Program-made: the position numbers and the translations under genes
NCBI GenBank assembly: GCA_023435725.1
Contig: JAEYRD010000110.1
Span: forward strand, 1-21,803
DNA length: 21,803 nucleotides
Direction: 5' to 3'
Source: Pseudomonadota bacterium
GTDB taxonomy: Bacteria; Pseudomonadota; Alphaproteobacteria; Rhizobiales; Xanthobacteraceae
The notes under the pieces: model-generated
Database searches by the model: none
Told to the model about the DNA's origin: nothing
Seen by the model: the letters and a program-made list of their open reading frames with translations, nothing else
Shown: positions 15,440 through 21,803 of the stretch, piece after piece
Layout: each line of letters opens with the position of its first letter
Position numbering within the stretch: position 1 is the first letter of the stretch

Positions 15440-16670
15440 GCGCTACGTCTCCCACCATCTCCGGCTGCCGGTCGAGCGCCACCGCCGGTGATAGCAGGAT
15501 GACCAGCGCCTGCACGCCGAACACGGCCGCCGCGAGATAGAGGCACGCTTCCGCGCTCCAGACGCCGCCGACGATCGCGCCCAGCGCCGAGCCGAGCGGA
15601 CGGGCGCCATAGCTCATGATGTTGATGGCGGAGACGCGGCCGAGAAGACGGGGCGGCGTCACGGATTGGCGCAGGGTCGTCGTCGAGATCACCCAGAGGA
15701 TCGGCCCGACGCCAAGCAGGAAGAAGCTGAGGCCCGCCAGCCAGGGCGAGGGGACCAGCACTGTCAGCGCCATCACGGTCGCTGCGACGAAGCCGGTGAC
15801 CGGGCCGAGGCCGACGACCGTGCCGAAGGCGATACGCTGCATCACGCGCGTGGCAAACAGCGCGCCGATCACCATGCCGACGCCGTACATCGTCAGCACG
15901 ATGCCGACGCCGGCCGCCGTCAGGCCGAGATGGCGTACGGCGTAAGGCACGAACACCGCGATCTGCAGGAACCAGCCGGTGTTGAAGATGAACTGGGTGA
16001 TGAACACCGGCCGCAGCAGCGCATGGTGAAACACGAAGGCGGCGCCCTCGCGGATGTCCTGGAACGGATGGCGGCGCGGCACCGGCGGGCGCGAGGGCTC
16101 GTAGATCCCGGAGAGCAGCACTACGGCGATGGCCGAGAGAGCGGCGGCAAAGCCGAAAGCCGGGCTGGCGCCCCACCAGCCGACCAGCGCGCCGCCGAGT
16201 GCAGGTCCGCTGGCGAAGGCGATGGTGCGGGCCAGCTCGATCCGGGCATTCGCAGCCGGCAGCAGCTCCGCGCTCACCAGCGACGGGACCAGTGCCGGCG
16301 CGGCCACGCTGTAAACGACGGTTCCGCAGACGGCCGTGAAGCCGAGCAGCGCCAGAAGCGGCAAATTGAGCACGCCCAGCGCGAGCAGCAGCACGATCGC
16401 CGCAAGCGCGGCCGCACGCAGCGCCTCGGCGCCCGCCATCAGCGAGCGGCGAGAGATGCGGTCGGCAAGCAGGCCTGCCGGAATGGCGAAGAGGACGAAA
16501 GGCAGGGTGAGGGCGGTCTGCAGCAGGCCGGTCTCGCCCTCCGCCACGCCCAGCGTGAGCACCGCGACGATGGGGGCTGCGGCCAGCGCGATCTGCTCGG
16601 CCGATTGCGCCGCGAGATTCGACCAGGCCAGGCGGTTGAATGTGTCGGGGAGGCGGGGCGGATTTGACAT
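15426..16670 (-). CDS. EntS-like MFS exporter
   Basis: This 414-residue inner-membrane protein has about twelve helices and fits the MFS group that includes the enterobactin exporter EntS. Supporting marks are the opening FNRLAWSNLAAQSAEQIALA, the motif-A-like GLLADRISRRSLM (about 66-78), a central basic loop (RPPVPRRHPFQDIREGA, about 198-214) and the segment LLGRVSAINIMSYGARPLGS in the second half. Members export siderophores or drugs; the substrate here is unknown. The ATG at 16668-16670 has CAGGAA about 8 bases upstream. It diverges from mntH across 166 bases, so the operator-like sequence there could also influence it, although the site lies closer to mntH. Confidence 0.85.
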   Translation of the reverse strand: MSNPPRLPDTFNRLAWSNLAAQSAEQIALAAAPIVAVLTLGVAEGETGLLQTALTLPFVLFAIPAGLLADRISRRSLMAGAEALRAAALAAIVLLLALGVLNLPLLALLGFTAVCGTVVYSVAAPALVPSLVSAELLPAANARIELARTIAFASGPALGGALVGWWGASPAFGFAAALSAIAVVLLSGIYEPSRPPVPRRHPFQDIREGAAFVFHHALLRPVFITQFIFNTGWFLQIAVFVPYAVRHLGLTAAGVGIVLTMYGVGMVIGALFATRVMQRIAFGTVVGLGPVTGFVAATVMALTVLVPSPWLAGLSFFLLGVGPILWVISTTTLRQSVTPPRLLGRVSAINIMSYGARPLGSALGAIVGGVWSAEACLYLAAAVFGVQALVILLSPAVALDRQPEMVGDVAPAQR

Positions 16671-16791
16671 GGCTCATTTCCTGCAAAGTCCAGTTCGCGG
16701 CAGTATCTGCTGCCGGGGACAGTCAAACCCACCCGCTTCCCGACAGGGTGGCGAGTAACGGTCGCGGCGGAACTGACGCGGCTAGATGCAG

Positions 16792-16808
16792 TTGCAAATG
16801 AGTTGCAA
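16792..16808 (+). promoter_or_regulatory. Candidate Mur (Fur-family) manganese operator
   Basis: TTGCAA-ATGAG-TTGCAA is a 17-base inverted repeat (each arm is also self-complementary), 28 bases before the mntH start. A further TGCA core lies just upstream at 16787-16790. Mur, the manganese-responsive Fur-family repressor of rhizobia, is known to control mntH in B. japonicum and binds TGCA-containing palindromes. The right arm can also serve as a -35 element (TTGCAA) with TATTCT at 16825-16830 (16-base spacing), so bound repressor would block polymerase. Confidence 0.55.
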
Positions 16809-16836
16809 TAAGGTCCAACTTCGGTATTCTCTCCCC

Positions 16837-18189
16837 ATGGATGCCCGATCCCCCGATCTGACCACCGATGCCGCCGGCTGGCGCACTGACGTGCCCAACA
16901 CCAAGAGCCTCGCCGAGGTGAACGCCTCGGTTGCGGTCCCCGCGGCAGGGGCGTGGTGGCGGCGGCTGCTCGCCTTCGTCGGCCCGGGCTACATGGTCTC
17001 GGTCGGTTACATGGACCCCGGCAACTGGGCGACCGATCTCGCGGGCGGATCGAGGTTCGGCTACACGCTGCTTTCGGTCATCCTGCTCTCGAATTTGATG
17101 GCGATCCTGCTGCAGTCGCTGGCGGCGAGGCTCGGCATCGTCACCGACCGCGATCTGGCGCAGGCCTGCCGCGCGACCTATTCGCCGGCGGTGAATTTCC
17201 TGCTCTGGCTCGTCTGCGAAGCGGCGATCATCGCCTGCGATCTCGCCGAGGTGATCGGCACCGCGATTGCGCTCAAGCTTCTGTTCGGGATCCCCCTGAT
17301 CGGCGGCGCGCTGCTCGCCGCGCTCGATGCCTTCCTGCTGCTGCTGTTGATGAACCGCGGCTTCCGTTTCCTCGAAGCCTTCGTCATGGCGCTGCTCGCG
17401 GTGATCGCGGTCTGCTTCGCGATCCAGATCGTGGCCGCAGCGCCGCCGGTCGCAGAGGTGCTGCGCGGCTTTGCGCCGAAGGCCGAGATCTTCACCAATC
17501 CGGAGATGCTCTACATCGCGATCGGCATCATCGGCGCGACCGTGATGCCGCACAATCTCTATCTGCACTCCTCGATCGTGCAGACGCGCGCCTATGAACG
17601 TAATGACAAGGGCCGGCGCGAAGCGATCAAATGGGCGACGACGGACTCGACCATCGCGCTGATGCTGGCGCTGTTCATCAACGCTGCGATCCTCGTGGTG
17701 GCGGCTGCGACCTTCCACAGGAGCGGCCATTCCGACGTTGCCGAAATTGGCCAGGCGTTCGAACTCCTGTCGCCGTTGCTCGGCCTCAGCATTGCCTCGA
17801 CGCTGTTCGCGGTGGCTCTGCTTGCGTCGGGTCTCAACTCGACGGTGACGGCGACGCTCGCCGGCCAGATCGTGATGGAGGGCTTTCTCGACCTGCGCCT
17901 GCCGCGCTGGGCGCGCCGCCTGGTCACGCGCGGCATCGCCATCGTTCCCGTGATCGTCGTCACGGCGATCTACGGCGAGCGCGGCACTGCCGATCTGCTG
18001 GTGTTCAGCCAGGTCGTGTTGTCGATGCAGCTGCCCTTCGCGGTCATCCCGCTGGTGCGTTTCGTCTCCGACCGCCGCAAGATGGGCAAGTTCGCGATAT
18101 CCACGTCAGTTGCCGCGATCGCGTGGATCGTCGCGGGCGTGATCGTGGTTCTGAACGTGAAGCTGTTGGTGGATACGCTGATCGGGTGA
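16837..18189 (+). CDS. mntH: Nramp-family manganese transporter
   Basis: This 450-residue inner-membrane protein imports Mn(II), driven by protons. Helix 1 has the metal-binding DPGN (60-63, in VGYMDPGNWATD), and helix 6 has MPH (237-239, in GATVMPHNLYLHSS), the two diagnostic Nramp sites. About eleven helices are visible. A roughly 40-residue hydrophilic N-terminus precedes helix 1. I chose the ATG at 16837, which gives the length I recall for the B. japonicum protein; the open frame extends to 16786 but would run through the operator-like sequence. No Shine-Dalgarno sequence is evident, and the promoter hexamers seen would place the transcript start at or near the ATG, so a very short or absent leader is possible. 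Manganese repression through Mur is likely. Confidence 0.93.
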   Translation: MDARSPDLTTDAAGWRTDVPNTKSLAEVNASVAVPAAGAWWRRLLAFVGPGYMVSVGYMDPGNWATDLAGGSRFGYTLLSVILLSNLMAILLQSLAARLGIVTDRDLAQACRATYSPAVNFLLWLVCEAAIIACDLAEVIGTAIALKLLFGIPLIGGALLAALDAFLLLLLMNRGFRFLEAFVMALLAVIAVCFAIQIVAAAPPVAEVLRGFAPKAEIFTNPEMLYIAIGIIGATVMPHNLYLHSSIVQTRAYERNDKGRREAIKWATTDSTIALMLALFINAAILVVAAATFHRSGHSDVAEIGQAFELLSPLLGLSIASTLFAVALLASGLNSTVTATLAGQIVMEGFLDLRLPRWARRLVTRGIAIVPVIVVTAIYGERGTADLLVFSQVVLSMQLPFAVIPLVRFVSDRRKMGKFAISTSVAAIAWIVAGVIVVLNVKLLVDTLIG

Positions 18190-18262
18190 GCGCTCAACGG
18201 TTGGTCGCCGACTGTCTGCCTCTCAGCCTGCGCTCACCGCGCAACGTCGAACCACGGTGTTC

Positions 18263-19039
18263 TCAGTCCTGCGGCTCGGACGCGGTATCGCCTTGCGCGT
18301 CGATGCGCAGCCAGCCTGAGGGCGCGAGGCGCTGCTGCGGCAGGAAGCGGGCCTTGTAGTCCATCTTCTTGGATCCCTCGATCCAGTAGCCGAGATAGAC
18401 GTAAGGCAGGCCCTGACGCCGCGCGCGGGCGATGTGGTCGAGGATCATGAAGGTGCCCATCGAGCGGCTGACCTGGTTCGGCTCGAAGAATGAATAGACC
18501 ATCGACAGGCCGTCGCTCAGTACGTCGGTGAGCGCCACCGCGATCAGCTCCTCGCCGCGGCCGGTGATGCCGCTGTCGGGACCGCGCTTGCGGTACTCGA
18601 TGATGCGGGTCTCGACATGGCTGTCCTCGACCATCATCGCGTAGTCGAGCACGGTCATGTCGGCCATGCCGCCATGACGGTGACGCGCGTCGAGATAGGC
18701 GCGGAACACCGAATATTGTTCCGAGGTCGGCACTGCGCTGCGCTGCTCGCCGATGATGTCGGCGTTGCGCGCCATCACCTTGCGGAAGTTGCGGGAAAGT
18801 CGGAACTCGTTGGCGATGACCCGGACAGAGACGCAGGCGCGGCACTGGTCGCATGCCGGACGGTAGGCGATCGACTGGCTGCGGCGGAACCCGCCATGGG
18901 TCAGGAGGTCGTTGAGGTCGCCAGCGCGGTCACCCACGAGGTGCGTGAACACCTTGCGCTCATGCCGGCCCGGCAGATAGGGGCAGGGGGAGGGCGCCGT
19001 GAGGTAGAATTGTGGGGTGTCGCGCGAGTGCTGGGTCAA
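18263..19039 (-). CDS. bpt: Aspartate/glutamate leucyltransferase (N-end rule)
   Basis: This 258-residue cytosolic enzyme transfers leucine from Leu-tRNA to N-terminal Asp or Glu of proteins, marking them for ClpS/ClpAP degradation. It was formerly annotated as arginyl-tRNA-protein transferase. The N-terminal domain has Cys19 and CDQCRAC (63-69) in AYRPACDQCRAC. The C-terminal domain has the GNAT-like core with MVYSFFEPNQVSRSMGTFMI and the ending GYWIEGSKKMDYKARFLP. The start is a TTG (19037-19039); it gives the typical MTQHSRDTPQFYL opening, and I see no better ATG in frame. A GGAGG lies 13 bases upstream, which is far. A short candidate open frame overlaps the TTG (separate entry). It is the third minus-strand gene after hemB and the RDD gene, and converges with mntH. 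Confidence 0.92.
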   Translation of the reverse strand: MTQHSRDTPQFYLTAPSPCPYLPGRHERKVFTHLVGDRAGDLNDLLTHGGFRRSQSIAYRPACDQCRACVSVRVIANEFRLSRNFRKVMARNADIIGEQRSAVPTSEQYSVFRAYLDARHRHGGMADMTVLDYAMMVEDSHVETRIIEYRKRGPDSGITGRGEELIAVALTDVLSDGLSMVYSFFEPNQVSRSMGTFMILDHIARARRQGLPYVYLGYWIEGSKKMDYKARFLPQQRLAPSGWLRIDAQGDTASEPQD

Positions 19040-19074
19040 GGGACGTCGTGGGCCTCCGAAGTGTGTATCAGCAT
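19036..19074 (-). other. Candidate 12-codon upstream ORF overlapping the bpt start
   Basis: An ATG at 19074 opens a frame encoding MLIHTSEAHDVP, whose TGA stop shares bases with the TTG start of bpt (TTGA). GGGAG lies 4 bases before the ATG, a plausible ribosome binding site, better placed than the one for bpt itself. This would allow translational coupling. Chance occurrence cannot be ruled out, because 12 codons is short. Confidence 0.3.
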
Positions 19075-19146
19075 CGCGCTCCCGAAGCCTCCGGTCAATT
19101 GGCCTGCTCGGCAGGTCAGATCAGCAGCCAGCTTAGCCGCTCCCAG

Positions 19147-19686
19147 TTAGTAGGTCGTTGCCTGCGGGACAGGTGCGCGGACCGAGTTATTGATCACGAC
19201 CGTTCCCAGCACGAAGTCGTGCAGCAGGCGCCTGCGGCCGTTGAACAGACCGACCAGCACCACGAAGGGCGACAGGAACGAGACCGAGACCCAGAACAGC
19301 ACGGCGTGGGTGGCGCCGAGCACGAAATATCCGGGCGCGCCGTACCAAGTGCGCAACTCCAGATCCATCACTCTCATGCCGATCGTCGCCGACGAGGGAC
19401 CGCCGATGCAGGCGCCGTAATAGACGATGGCCCAGATCACGGAGGCCGGCCAGGCCAGCCAGAACAGCGCCCAGCCGATGCCGAGCGTGACTACGCCGAA
19501 TACGGCGATGAAGAGGTAGCCGAGGATCACCGGCACCGAGATCACGACCATGTCGATCAGGAAGGCGAACGCCCGTCGCGTCGCGACGCCGCGGAACAGT
19601 TCCGGATGCAGATAGGGGTCGTAGGCGTGCGGCTGCGCCGCGCCGTCGTTGCGCCAGGCGCCCGAATTGCCCGAGTCATACGACAT
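19147..19686 (-). CDS. RDD-family membrane protein
   Basis: This 179-residue inner-membrane protein has an RDD domain, named for conserved Arg and Asp residues. The first part of the motif is RRAFAFLIDMVVIS (37-50) with Arg38 and Asp45, and the last is LLHDFVLGT with Asp157. Hydrophobic helices lie at about 40-65, 70-92 and 119-148. GGPSSATIGMRVMDLEL (95-111) is the typical loop after helix 2. A cytosolic Tyr/Asp/Pro-rich N-terminus of about 35 residues precedes it. Some RDD proteins have been linked to ion or sodium/proton exchange; no role can be assigned here. The ATG at 19686 has GGGAGGA about 7 bases upstream. It lies 138 bases after hemB and 107 before bpt. Confidence 0.87.
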   Translation of the reverse strand: MSYDSGNSGAWRNDGAAQPHAYDPYLHPELFRGVATRRAFAFLIDMVVISVPVILGYLFIAVFGVVTLGIGWALFWLAWPASVIWAIVYYGACIGGPSSATIGMRVMDLELRTWYGAPGYFVLGATHAVLFWVSVSFLSPFVVLVGLFNGRRRLLHDFVLGTVVINNSVRAPVPQATTY

Positions 19687-19824
19687 GGTCCGTCCTCCCG
19701 AGGGGAAACAGCGGAAAACCCTCGGGCAGGACATGGGAGCAGGCCATCCCCGTGCCAAGGGCGCGCCGGCACCAAGAAGCGGAAATATTCCGGCGATTCG
19801 GGGGCGAGCGAGGCTGCCTGGCCT

Positions 19825-20886
19825 TTACCCCTGCGCCCTCAGCTTCTCCGCCGCCTTCGGCGCGAAATAGCTGAGCACACCATCCGCGCCGGCGCGCTTG
19901 AAGGCGAGCAGGCTCTCCATCATGGCGCGGTCGCCGTCGAGCCAGCCGTTGTTTGCGGCTGCTGCGATCATCGCGTATTCGCCGGAGACCTGGTAGGCGA
20001 AGGTCGGCATCGCAAACGTGTCCTTCACGCGGCGGACCACGTCGAGATAGGGCATGCCTGGCTTCACCATCACCATGTCTGCGCCTTCGGCGATGTCGAG
20101 CTCGACCTCGCGGAGCGCCTCGTCGGTGTTGGCGCTGTCCATCTGGTAGGTGCGCTTGTCACCGGTCAGCGTCTTCGCCGAGCCGATCGCGTCGCGGAAC
20201 GGGCCGTAGAAGGCGGAGGCATATTTGGCCGCGTAGGCCATGATCTGCACGTCGAGGAGGCCGGTGCGGTCGAGCCCCTCGCGGATCGCGGCGACGCGGC
20301 CGTCCATCATGTCGGAGGGCGCGATGATGTCGCAGCCGGCTTCAGCCTGCACCAGCGCCTGACGCACCAGTACGGCGACCGTCTCGTCATTCAGGATCTT
20401 GCCGTCAACAATCAGGCCGTCATGGCCGTGGCTGGTGAAGGGATCGAGCGCGACGTCGCAGAGGATGCCGATCTCGGGAAATTCCTTCTTGATCGCGCGC
20501 ACGGCCTGGCAAACGAGGTTGTTCGGGTTAGTGGCTTCCGAACCTTCCTCGTCGCGCAGGGACGGATCGGTGTAGGGAAACAGTGCGAGGCAGGGGATGG
20601 TCAGCTTCATCGCGCGCTCGGCTTCGCGCACGGCCTGATCGACGCTGAGGCGGTCGACGCCAGGCATCGAGGCGACCTGCTCGCGCTTGTTGTGGCCGTC
20701 GATCAGGAACAGCGGCCAGATCAGGTCGTCGGTCGTGAGCACGTTCTCGCGCACCATCCGCCGGGCCCATTCGGCCTTGCGGTTGCGGCGCGGCCGGATG
20801 GTCAGATCGAGGGCAGGGGAGGCTGTCGTGCCATCCCGGCGCGAAACCTCGCGCAATTCGATCGGACGTCCGTATTTGATCGCCAT
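19825..20886 (-). CDS. hemB: Delta-aminolevulinic acid dehydratase (porphobilinogen synthase)
   Basis: This 353-residue cytosolic enzyme joins two 5-aminolevulinates into porphobilinogen, the second committed step of heme synthesis. Schiff-base lysines are Lys221 (YAAKYASAFYGPFRDA) and Lys275 (MVKPG). The region that holds three zinc-binding cysteines in zinc-type enzymes reads CDVALDPFTSHGHDG (143-157), with Ala146, Asp148 and Asp156. This is the magnesium-dependent form, as described for B. japonicum HemB. Two adjacent ATGs (20889, 20886) follow GGAGGAAGA; I chose the second for spacing and family start (MAIKYGRP). It is the first of three minus-strand genes (hemB, RDD, bpt) and diverges from 21010. 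A candidate promoter is seen just upstream. Iron control through Irr is known for this gene in B. japonicum, but no clear Irr site is visible. Confidence 0.96.
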   Translation of the reverse strand: MAIKYGRPIELREVSRRDGTTASPALDLTIRPRRNRKAEWARRMVRENVLTTDDLIWPLFLIDGHNKREQVASMPGVDRLSVDQAVREAERAMKLTIPCLALFPYTDPSLRDEEGSEATNPNNLVCQAVRAIKKEFPEIGILCDVALDPFTSHGHDGLIVDGKILNDETVAVLVRQALVQAEAGCDIIAPSDMMDGRVAAIREGLDRTGLLDVQIMAYAAKYASAFYGPFRDAIGSAKTLTGDKRTYQMDSANTDEALREVELDIAEGADMVMVKPGMPYLDVVRRVKDTFAMPTFAYQVSGEYAMIAAAANNGWLDGDRAMMESLLAFKRAGADGVLSYFAPKAAEKLRAQG

Positions 20887-20911
20887 CATTCTTCCTCCGG
20901 CTGGAATTATT

Positions 20912-20940
20912 CTTATACCAGCTCGCATGGTTCCCGTCAC
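20912..20940 (-). promoter_or_regulatory. Candidate hemB promoter
   Basis: On the minus strand GTGACG (20940-20935) and TATAAG (20917-20912) are 17 bases apart, a fair sigma-70-type fit. The -10 box lies inside an inverted repeat, GCTGG/CCAGC (20900-20904 and 20918-20922). Transcription would begin near 20905, giving a leader of about 15-20 bases that includes the GGAGGA ribosome binding site. Confidence 0.4.
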
Positions 20941-21009
20941 CGCGGCTTGACCTGTCGCAAGGGATGGCAGCCGATTGATTTTGCGGGGCGAAGCAGCCAG
21001 AAGGGGGCC

Positions 21010-21501
21010 ATGTCCGAGATCTCCACCCGCGATAGCGCCAGTGCCAGGGACGCCGTCAGAGACAATGCCAGAGACAACGCAATGTCGGTGGCGGCGATCT
21101 CGTCGGAGCGCCACGAGTCCGACGACAGTGTCTGGACGCGCCGCCTCGTGCTGTTCCTGCGGGTGATGGCGCTGCTCTCGATCCTCAAGGGCCTCTATCA
21201 CTGGGCGCAGGTCACCGGCTTCGTCGGCGGCGAGGACGAGGCGTTCGAGAACCAGTCGATGGCCTGGCAAGCCGCAACCGTCTACTTCGCCGTGATCGAG
21301 CTCGTCGCAGCGGTCGGCCTGTGGCTCGCCACGCCGTGGGGCGCGGTGGTGTGGCTCACGACCGTCGTGTCGATGGCCGTGATCGAGCTGATGTTCCCCG
21401 GCATCTACGGCGGCAGCCTGATCGTGGTCGGCGTCGAGGCCTTCATGCTCGCCGCCTATCTCGCGCTCGCCTGGATGGCTGCGCGCGAACGGCCGCCGTA
21501 G
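21010..21501 (+). CDS. Four-helix membrane protein (possibly DUF6163)
   Basis: This 163-residue protein has a polar N-terminus of about 43 residues and four hydrophobic helices at about 45-66, 87-107, 110-129 and 134-156. The stretch LLSILKGLYHWAQVTGF (55-71) and its position beside hemB recall a rhizobial family I believe is called DUF6163; that name is from memory. No catalytic motif is visible. The N-terminus has near-identical four-residue units (RDSA, RDAV, RDNA, RDNA). AAGGGGG lies directly before the ATG at 21010 at short spacing. The open frame extends far upstream, antisense to hemB, but this start fits the ribosome binding site. It diverges from hemB across about 120 bases. Confidence 0.78.
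   Translation: MSEISTRDSASARDAVRDNARDNAMSVAAISSERHESDDSVWTRRLVLFLRVMALLSILKGLYHWAQVTGFVGGEDEAFENQSMAWQAATVYFAVIELVAAVGLWLATPWGAVVWLTTVVSMAVIELMFPGIYGGSLIVVGVEAFMLAAYLALAWMAARERPP
21046..21081 (+). repeat. 12-base imperfect tandem repeat in the membrane-protein gene
   Basis: Three successive units, AGGGACGCCGTC, AGAGACAATGCC and AGAGACAACGCA, encode RDAV, RDNA and RDNA. A related RDSA is encoded at 21028-21039. The units keep the reading frame, so copy number could vary without a frameshift. Confidence 0.6.
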
Positions 21502-21533
21502 CGCGCAGACTGCTCAACGTATTCTCTCTCGTG

Positions 21534-21584
21534 CCCCGGACGCAGCGCGCCGCGCTTGCGGCGTGATGCGCTGCAGAACCGGGG
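21534..21584. repeat. Nested hairpin, candidate dispersed palindromic repeat
   Basis: CCCCGG (21534-21539) pairs with CCGGGG (21579-21584). Inside, GCAGCG (21542-21547) pairs with CGCTGC (21569-21574), and CGCCGC (21548-21553) pairs with GCGGCG (21558-21563) around GCTT. It starts 33 bases after the membrane-protein stop and could also end its transcript. Confidence 0.5.
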
Positions 21585-21745
21585 CGCATGTCACCGCAAT
21601 CTCGTTTGTGGCGCCTGGTCCCGGATCAGCGCTTCGCTTGTACGGGACACGAGTGCTTCGTCTGTGCGATTGGTTGACCGATCGTTGCGTAAAATTCGCT
21701 CTAACTTTTCGCTAACCAGGCGTGTTCCGCCACAGCTGTTACGCA

Positions 21746-21761
21746 CCCGTTTCGAAACGGG
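21746..21761. promoter_or_regulatory. Perfect 16-base palindrome, candidate operator
   Basis: CCCGTTTCGAAACGGG reads the same on both strands without mismatch. It lies downstream of an AT-richer stretch and about 40 bases from the window end, where a gene may begin. Its length fits a dimeric regulator site. I cannot name the regulator. Confidence 0.4.
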
Positions 21762-21803
21762 GCGGGGCTGTTCTGGAATGCGACAATCGGGGCGGACGGA
21801 GGG

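Larger units (their letters stand above)
21502..21803. other. Gene-free end of window with hairpin and palindrome
   Basis: No supportable gene lies in these 302 bases. The left part (21530-21650) contains a nested hairpin and phrases such as GTGCCCCGGACGCAGCG that I remember as a frequent intergenic repeat in Bradyrhizobium. The right part becomes relatively AT-rich (about 21677-21720), contains ACAGCTGT (21732-21739) and a perfect 16-base palindrome (21746-21761), and looks like the control region of a gene beyond the window. Confidence 0.5.

Noticed and set aside
19012..21009. Very long plus-strand frame leading into the last membrane protein gene
   Set aside because: It lies antisense to the RDD gene and hemB, both certain. 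The ribosome binding site and protein character support a start at 21010.
20890..21270. Upstream extension of the hemB frame
   Set aside because: It overlaps the divergent membrane protein gene; GGAGGAAGA directly before the two ATGs marks the real hemB start.
1..21803. Search by eye for CRISPR arrays, tRNAs, rRNA, insertion sequences, prophage or toxin-antitoxin genes
   Set aside because: No regularly spaced direct repeats, tRNA-like cloverleaf, transposase or integrase motif was seen; a tRNA or structured RNA missed by eye would need a dedicated search.

Overview
This window is GC-rich bacterial chromosome from an alphaproteobacterium, most likely Bradyrhizobium or a close relative in the Nitrobacteraceae. 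Four things suggest this: the order pdxJ-acpS-lepB-rnc-era; protein sequences that read like Bradyrhizobium homologues (HemB, MntH, Bpt, Era); a long intergenic repeat of a kind I remember being scattered through Bradyrhizobium genomes; and a HemB metal site of the magnesium type described in B. japonicum. I could run no database search, so the taxonomy rests on recall and pattern.

Region 1 (1-4606, all +) is a housekeeping block. It holds the 3' end of pdxJ (vitamin B6), acpS (holo-ACP synthase), lepB (signal peptidase I), rnc (RNase III), era (ribosome-assembly GTPase), a small membrane protein and recO (recombination). Neighbouring stops and starts overlap at pdxJ/acpS, lepB/rnc and rnc/era, as expected for translational coupling. 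Region 2 (4709-7309, +) has a small predicted secreted protein and parC (topoisomerase IV subunit A). Region 3 (7310-8037) has no gene; most of it looks like a dispersed repeat, followed by the leader of a dodecin gene (8038-8253).

Region 4 (8341-13943) is accessory. A two-gene chromate module on the minus strand (a rhodanese/ChrB-C fusion followed by chrA) diverges from a secreted metallo-beta-lactamase-fold hydrolase resembling N-acyl-homoserine lactonases. Next come a DMT-family exporter (+), a 61-residue membrane protein and an MFS transporter (both -). Region 5 (14119-18189) holds a soluble class III adenylate/guanylate cyclase (+), an EntS-like MFS exporter (-) and the manganese transporter mntH (+), whose upstream region carries a strong candidate Mur/Fur-type operator.

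Region 6 (18263-21501) has a minus-strand series hemB, an RDD-family membrane protein and bpt (N-end-rule leucyltransferase). A four-helix membrane protein (+) diverges from hemB. The last 302 bases have no gene but contain a nested hairpin and a perfect 16-base palindrome.

I see no tRNA, rRNA, CRISPR array, insertion sequence or prophage. I found no convincing new multi-gene system. The points most worth a second look are single-protein oddities (a dodecin without the flavin-stacking Trp, the HemB metal site, Gln in the ParC quinolone pocket) and regulatory structures (the mntH operator, a candidate uORF before bpt, stacked hairpins before the dodecin gene).
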